Source: SVTX01 sp045659745 (GTDB lineage Bacteria; Bacillota; Clostridia; Oscillospirales; CAG-272). From it: a stretch of DNA of 9,531 nucleotides. Under the pieces are notes generated by a model. It was not told the DNA's origin. It ran no database searches and was given only the letters and a program-made list of their open reading frames with translations. This document shows, in pieces, positions 5,458 through 9,531 of this stretch. The stretch is taken from NCBI GenBank assembly GCA_045659745.1, contig JAZRCL010000042.1, positions 1-9,531 on the forward strand, written 5' to 3'. The first letter of the stretch is position 1. Each line of letters starts with the position of its first letter. The position numbers and the translations under genes are program-made.

Positions 5458-7720
5458 AGAGGTCATAATAAACAACGGCTGGTATTTTACAAAGGAAAAG
5501 CAAAAGACTTTGCTCACACATTCGCAGGGATGGGAGAAGATAAATCTGCCGCACACGTGGAACGCGTACGACGGGCAGGACGGCGGCGCAGATTACTTTC
5601 GAGGCGAATGCTGTTATGCCAAGGAGCTTGAATTTTTGCAGATTCTGGACTCGAGATTGTATTATATTGAGTTTGGCGGAGTTGCAAGTCAGTGCAAGGT
5701 GTATCTGAACGGTCAGCTTGTGACACAGCATAAGGGCGGATACAGCCGCTTCAGAGCGAATATTACGCCCTACATCAGAAAGGGAAAAAACGTTCTTGCG
5801 GTACGTGTGGATAACTCTGCCGTAAGCGATATTTATCCTCAGATGGCGGATTTTACCTTTTACGGTGGCATACACCGCTCCGTTAAGCTTATCGAGGTGG
5901 AAAGTACGCATTTTGACCTTGATTTTTACGGTGCGGATGGGGTTGAGGCCTATTCTGATATACACGACGGCAGAAGCGCGACTCTGCATCTTAAAAGCTA
6001 CGTAGTCACCCCCCAACCTGACGATTGCGTAAGATATACTGTTTATGACGGTGAGGGCAACTCGGTAGCCGAGATTTTCTGCGATGCCAAAAGCCCCGAG
6101 ACGCAGATTGAGATTGACAGGGTGCATTTGTGGCAGGGAGTAAAGGATCCGTATCTTTACTGCATTGAGGCTCAGCTTATACGTCGCAACGAGGTGCTTG
6201 ACAACGTGAATATATGTCACGGCTTCAGAAGCTTTTTTGTGGACTCCGAAAAAGGCTTTTTCCTCAATGGCGAACTTACGCCGCTTCGCGGAGTTTCAAG
6301 ACACGGAGACAGACACAACAAGGGTCTTGCGCTGAGTCTTGAGGATCATATAAGAGATGCTATGCTTATATCCGAGGTGGGCGCGAATACCGTGCGTCTT
6401 GCTCATTATCAGCATGCCGAGGAGTTTTACGAGCTTTGCGACAGATACGGCTTTGTCGTTTGGGCGGAGATACCCTTTATCAGCAAAATGAATGATGATC
6501 CCGAGGCTCATAAGAACTGCATCTCGCAAATGAGGGAGCTTATCTATCAGAATTACAATTATACAAGCATCTGCTTCTGGGGAATTTCAAACGAGATAAC
6601 CATAGGCGGTTCGTCGGATACTTTGCTCAAAAATCTACGCGAGCTTAACGACCTTACGCACAGTATTGATAACACCAGAGTCACCACTATGGCTCAGGTG
6701 AGTATGCTACCGCAAGACGATGAACAAAATCAGATAACCGACATTCTCGCGTACAATCATTATTTCGGTTGGTACGGCGGTAAGCTTGAAGATAACGAGA
6801 AATGGTTTGACGAGTTCCACAAAAAATACCCCGAGCGTGCGATAGGTATTTCCGAATACGGTTGCGAGGGAATTATAACCTATCACAATGAAAATCCCCG
6901 TATGGGAGATTACAGCGAGGAATATCAGGCGCTTTATCACGAGCATATGCTAAAGCTACTTGAGGAGCGCGACTGGATCTGGGGAAGCTACGTTTGGAAT
7001 ATGTTTGATTTCGGCTGTGACGCGCGGGATGAGGGCGGTGTGTCGGGGCGAAACAACAAGGGACTTGTAAGCTTTGACAGAGCAATAAAGAAGGATTCGT
7101 TCTATATCTGCAAGGCGTATTGGTCGTCTGAGCCCTTTGTTCATATATGCTCCAAGAGATACAGAGACCGCGCAAGCGAGAAGATAACTGTCAAGGTTTA
7201 TTCTAACTGTGATAACGTAAGTCTTTACGTCAACGGCAAAAAGGTTGGAAGTGTTGAAGGAAAATACGTGTTTGAGTTTACTGACGTAAAGCTTGCGGAC
7301 GGAGCAAATACCATCGTTGCAAAAAGCGGTACAGTAAAAGATACAACAGTAATTCGCTGTGTGCAGAAGGAACCCGAGGGCTTTGTTCTCAAGGAGGATA
7401 ATCAGGGATTTGTTGGCAACTGGTTTGAGGGGAAAGAGAACAGAGACACGGGCGAGATGACCTTTGATGAGGGATATTACTCAATAAAAAATACTATTCG
7501 GGAAATACTTGATTCGGATGAGGCGGGTGATATTCTCGCTCACGCGCTGTCAAGTATTATGGGAATGAATATCAAAAAATCCATGCTCATGATAATGTCA
7601 GAGCAGACCCCCGAGGGAATGTTTGAAAACGGGCAGATAGAACAAAAAACAGGAATCGACGGCGAGAAAGCTATAAGACTTGTCAACAGTGAGCTGCAGA
7701 AAATAAAAATCAAAAAATAA
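5450..7720 (+). CDS. Glycoside hydrolase family 2, probable cytoplasmic beta-glucuronidase
   Basis: A 756-residue GH2 enzyme without signal peptide. Domain order is a jelly-roll sugar-binding domain (about 1-165), an immunoglobulin-like domain (165-265), a TIM barrel (270-565), an extra beta-sandwich (about 575-640, with VYSNCDNVSLYVNGKKVG) and a terminal ~110-residue domain (645-756). The acid/base Glu is E382 (WGISNE) and the nucleophile E469 (SEYG), 87 residues apart versus 91 in E. coli GUS. The N-x-K motif that holds the glucuronate carboxylate in GUS is present as N535-N536-K537. However, GH2 enzymes annotated as beta-galactosidases can carry a similar NDKGL block, so the motif alone is not decisive. 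The operon, which leads into uronate catabolism, favours beta-glucuronidase or beta-galacturonidase. It overlaps the transporter by 8 bp and has a GGGGGAGAGGA ribosome site (5433-5443). Confidence 0.88.
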   Translation: MRKEVIINNGWYFTKEKQKTLLTHSQGWEKINLPHTWNAYDGQDGGADYFRGECCYAKELEFLQILDSRLYYIEFGGVASQCKVYLNGQLVTQHKGGYSRFRANITPYIRKGKNVLAVRVDNSAVSDIYPQMADFTFYGGIHRSVKLIEVESTHFDLDFYGADGVEAYSDIHDGRSATLHLKSYVVTPQPDDCVRYTVYDGEGNSVAEIFCDAKSPETQIEIDRVHLWQGVKDPYLYCIEAQLIRRNEVLDNVNICHGFRSFFVDSEKGFFLNGELTPLRGVSRHGDRHNKGLALSLEDHIRDAMLISEVGANTVRLAHYQHAEEFYELCDRYGFVVWAEIPFISKMNDDPEAHKNCISQMRELIYQNYNYTSICFWGISNEITIGGSSDTLLKNLRELNDLTHSIDNTRVTTMAQVSMLPQDDEQNQITDILAYNHYFGWYGGKLEDNEKWFDEFHKKYPERAIGISEYGCEGIITYHNENPRMGDYSEEYQALYHEHMLKLLEERDWIWGSYVWNMFDFGCDARDEGGVSGRNNKGLVSFDRAIKKDSFYICKAYWSSEPFVHICSKRYRDRASEKITVKVYSNCDNVSLYVNGKKVGSVEGKYVFEFTDVKLADGANTIVAKSGTVKDTTVIRCVQKEPEGFVLKEDNQGFVGNWFEGKENRDTGEMTFDEGYYSIKNTIREILDSDEAGDILAHALSSIMGMNIKKSMLMIMSEQTPEGMFENGQIEQKTGIDGEKAIRLVNSELQKIKIKK

Positions 7721-7771
7721 GAGCAGGTCAAAACCGTCGCTTGACATGGAAATTTTATGCGGAGGACTATA

Positions 7772-8623
7772 ATGAGTAAGAATATATGGAATACGGATCT
7801 TTCGGGAAAGGTAGTCGTCATTACGGGTGCCGGAGGAGTTATCTGCTCGAATTTTGCCAAGGTGGTAGCGAGGGCAGGAGCTAAGGTTGCGCTTCTTGAC
7901 AGAAACAAAGAGCGCTCGCAGGCGTTTGCCGAGGAGATAAACTCGGAGGGCGGTATTGCAGAAGCGTTTGTCTGCGACGTGCTGAACAAACAAAACTGTA
8001 TTGAGGTTGCGGAGAAGGTAGGGGAGTCGCTTGGCGGGTGCGATATACTCATAAACGGCGCAGGTGGAAACAACCCCAATGCCACAACGGATCACGAGTA
8101 TTTTAAGGGTGAAGCTATAGACACTCAGACAAAAAGCTTTTTCTCGCTGACCGAGGAGGGAATACGTCAGGTGCTTGACCTGAATTTCCTTGGAACGCTC
8201 ATACCAACGCAGGTTTTCGCACAGCAGATGATAGGCAAGTCGGGGTGCAGTATACTCAATATTTCCTCGATGAATGCATACAGGCCGCTTACGAAAATTC
8301 CTGCGTATTCGGGGGCAAAGGCGGCTGTGTCAAATTTCACGCAATGGCTGGCGGTGTATTTTTCAAGGGCAGGAATACGTGTCAATGCCATAGCCCCCGG
8401 ATTTTTCTCTACGGCTCAAAATGCAAATCTTTTGTGGAATGCTGATGGCAGTGCCACTGATCGCACGAGAAAAATACTCGACGCAACTCCTATGAGCAGA
8501 TTTGGAGATGTGTGTGAGCTTGAGGGCAGTCTGCTTTTTCTGCTTGACGACAAGGCTTCGGGCTTTATTACGGGCGTTGTTATACCCGTCGACGGTGGAT
8601 TTTCGGCGTATTCGGGAGTGTAA
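7772..8623 (+). CDS. uxuB: D-mannonate oxidoreductase (fructuronate reductase), SDR type
   Basis: A 283-residue short-chain dehydrogenase closely resembling Bacillus YjmF/UxuB as I recall it. It is expected to reduce D-fructuronate to D-mannonate with NAD(P)H. The Rossmann glycine motif TGAGGVICSNFAK starts at about residue 18. INGAGGNNPNATTDHEYF (about 91-108) opens an insertion typical of this SDR subgroup. The catalytic set is S166, Y179 and K183 (AYSGAK), and the C-terminus GGFSAYSGV matches the YjmF ending. It is unrelated to the long-chain polyol dehydrogenase UxuB of E. coli. The ATG at 7772 is chosen because GGAGG (7761-7765) is 6 nt upstream; the in-frame ATG at 7757 precedes that site and is unlikely. 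The gap from GH2 is 51 nt with no terminator, so it is the same operon. Confidence 0.86.
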   Translation: MSKNIWNTDLSGKVVVITGAGGVICSNFAKVVARAGAKVALLDRNKERSQAFAEEINSEGGIAEAFVCDVLNKQNCIEVAEKVGESLGGCDILINGAGGNNPNATTDHEYFKGEAIDTQTKSFFSLTEEGIRQVLDLNFLGTLIPTQVFAQQMIGKSGCSILNISSMNAYRPLTKIPAYSGAKAAVSNFTQWLAVYFSRAGIRVNAIAPGFFSTAQNANLLWNADGSATDRTRKILDATPMSRFGDVCELEGSLLFLLDDKASGFITGVVIPVDGGFSAYSGV

Positions 8624-8646
8624 TTTTATAATTTTTGGAGGACGTA

Positions 8647-9336
8647 ATGGAAAATATAATTGAAAATATTATGAAAAACGCAAAGACAGATCAATGTGTA
8701 GCAGAGCGCATACACAAAATAGGAATCATACCCGTAGTCACTCTGTATCAGCCCGAGGCGGACGCGCTCCCGCTTTGCGAAGCGCTCAGGCGCGGGGGGA
8801 TTGACGCGGTAGAGATAACATTCAGATCTGAGGGCGCGGAAAAGGCAATTTCATCAATAAAGAAGTCTTTTCCCGATATGATCGTTGGCGCGGGAACGGT
8901 GCTGAATGAAAAGCAGGCAAAGATTGCCGAGGACGCGGGAGCGGATTTTGTAGTGACTCCCGGATTTGACGAGAAAACTGTTGAGTATTGCAGAAAAAAG
9001 AAAACCCCCGTATTTCCCGGTTGTATAACGCCTACCGAGTATCAGATGGCGATGTCGTATGGGATTGAGGTGGTAAAATTCTTTCCCGCGGAGCAGTCGG
9101 GGGGAGTTGCCATGATAAAGGCGCTCAGCGGACCTTTCCCGACTTTGAAGGTAATTCCCACAGGGGGAGTGTCGCTTGATAATATAGAGTCTTATATCTC
9201 TTGCCCGAACGTTCTCGCGTGCGGAGGCTCGTATATGGTAGCGCAAAAGCTTATTGAAAGCAAGCAATGGGACAAGGTCGAGGAAATATCGCGCTGGTCC
9301 GTCGAAAAGATCAAGGAGGCAAGACGTAATGCCTAA
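8647..9336 (+). CDS. eda: 2-keto-3-deoxy-6-phosphogluconate (KDPG) aldolase
   Basis: A 229-residue class I aldolase cleaving KDPG to pyruvate and glyceraldehyde-3-phosphate, the last step of uronate breakdown (and of the Entner-Doudoroff route). The Schiff-base lysine is K144 in EVVKFFPAEQSGG. The catalytic Glu is E56 and the phosphate/carboxylate Arg R60 in EITFRSEGA. E-to-K spacing is 88, as in E. coli Eda (E45 and K133). AGTVLN, TPGFDEKTVEYC, PGCITPTEYQMA and VIPTGGVSLDNIESY are further family blocks. About 11 additional N-terminal residues are present relative to E. coli. The ATG at 8647 has GGAGG (8637-8641) 5 nt upstream; an in-frame TTG at 8635 lies before that site and is rejected. 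It lies 23 nt after uxuB, and its end overlaps kdgK by 8 bp. Confidence 0.94.
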   Translation: MENIIENIMKNAKTDQCVAERIHKIGIIPVVTLYQPEADALPLCEALRRGGIDAVEITFRSEGAEKAISSIKKSFPDMIVGAGTVLNEKQAKIAEDAGADFVVTPGFDEKTVEYCRKKKTPVFPGCITPTEYQMAMSYGIEVVKFFPAEQSGGVAMIKALSGPFPTLKVIPTGGVSLDNIESYISCPNVLACGGSYMVAQKLIESKQWDKVEEISRWSVEKIKEARRNA

Positions 9337-9531
9337 AATAATAACCTTTGGAGAGCTGATGCTTCGTTTAGCACCTAACGGATATTACAGATTTTTTCAG
9401 AACGATCAGATGCAAGCTACCTTTGGCGGAGGCGAGGCAAATGTGGCGGTGTCCTTGGCAAACTACGGTATGGACAGCACTTTTGTCACAAAGCTTCCAA
9501 CACACGCCATAGGTCAGGCGGCGGTAAACTC
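9329..9531 (+). CDS. kdgK: 2-keto-3-deoxygluconate kinase, PfkB family (partial, 5' end only)
   Basis: An open frame from ATG 9329 runs off the window after 67 complete codons. It begins MPKIITFGELMLRLAP, followed by GYYRFFQNDQ, then FGGGEANVAVSLANYG and FVTKLP. This is the N-terminal pattern of ribokinase/PfkB-type KDG kinases, including the GG-x-EANVA substrate loop. It would phosphorylate KDG to KDPG, the substrate of the aldolase encoded immediately upstream. The ribosome site AAGGAGG (9313-9319) lies inside the eda coding region, 9 nt before the start, and the reading frames overlap by 8 bp, implying coupled translation. The ATP-binding and catalytic Asp regions are outside the window and cannot be checked. 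Confidence 0.9.
   Translation, partial: MPKIITFGELMLRLAPNGYYRFFQNDQMQATFGGGEANVAVSLANYGMDSTFVTKLPTHAIGQAAVN

Noticed and set aside
5363..6220. Long (285-codon) open frame on the minus strand opposite the transporter end and GH2 start
   Set aside because: It lies antisense to two well-supported genes, spans their junction, resembles no family and is explained by codon bias of the sense strand.
7741..7773. Perfect TTGACA (7741-7746) and TATAAT (7768-7773) suggesting an internal promoter before uxuB
   Set aside because: The 21-bp spacing is too long, and the TATAAT overlaps the ribosome-site spacer and the uxuB start codon, so a transcript from it would lack the start. Chance match.
7540..8095. 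Two overlapping minus-strand open frames spanning the GH2/uxuB junction
   Set aside because: Both oppose confident genes, overlap each other in different frames, and have no recognisable motif or ribosome site.
1..9531. CRISPR arrays, insertion sequences, attachment sites, tRNA genes and riboswitches
   Set aside because: Intergenic stretches are all under ~190 nt and show no spaced direct repeats, transposase fragments, tRNA cloverleaf or recognisable riboswitch core.

Overview
The window looks like a chromosomal segment of an anaerobic, gut-type Firmicute of class Clostridia. The support is the 23S rRNA 3' end, strong Shine-Dalgarno sites (AGGAGG-like), U-tailed hairpin terminators, a moderate G+C content with frequent AGA and ATA codons, an oxygen-sensitive [4Fe-4S] serine dehydratase, and a uronate SDR closest in my memory to Bacillus YjmF/UxuB. 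I cannot fix genus or family from sequence alone. All supported genes are on the + strand.

Region 1 (1-666): the last ~55 nt of a 23S rRNA gene, then an AT-rich spacer with small hairpins and a terminator at 180-203. No 5S rRNA follows. Next is a small family I-type inorganic pyrophosphatase gene closed by a strong terminator. Region 2 (667-1879): a repeat-bearing leader, a short XRE-type regulator and radC, probably co-transcribed and closed by a terminator. Region 3 (1880-2641): a near-consensus housekeeping promoter, mscL with an unusually long Ala/Glu-rich C-terminal segment, and a terminator. Region 4 (2642-3905): a single-chain iron-sulfur L-serine dehydratase and a 14-bp-stem terminator.

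Region 5 (3906-9531, running off the edge): a uronate/glucuronide utilisation operon. Its order is a GPH-family sodium/proton-sugar symporter, a cytoplasmic GH2 enzyme (probable beta-glucuronidase), fructuronate reductase uxuB, KDPG aldolase eda and the first 67 codons of 2-keto-3-deoxygluconate kinase kdgK. Two junctions (transporter/GH2 and eda/kdgK) overlap by 8 bp in the same ATGNNTAA arrangement. The inferred flow is import of an intact glucuronide, intracellular hydrolysis, then glucuronate to fructuronate, mannonate, KDG and KDPG, and finally pyruvate plus glyceraldehyde-3-phosphate. Uronate isomerase (uxaC) and mannonate dehydratase (uxuA) are needed but not in the window; they may lie downstream.

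I found no evidence of a truly new system such as a defence island, CRISPR array, mobile element or novel RNA. The points most worth a second look are the missing 5S gene, the serine dehydratase lacking the C-terminal inhibitory cysteine, the GH2 enzyme with an extra C-terminal domain, the extended MscL and the TGTCA repeats upstream of the XRE gene.
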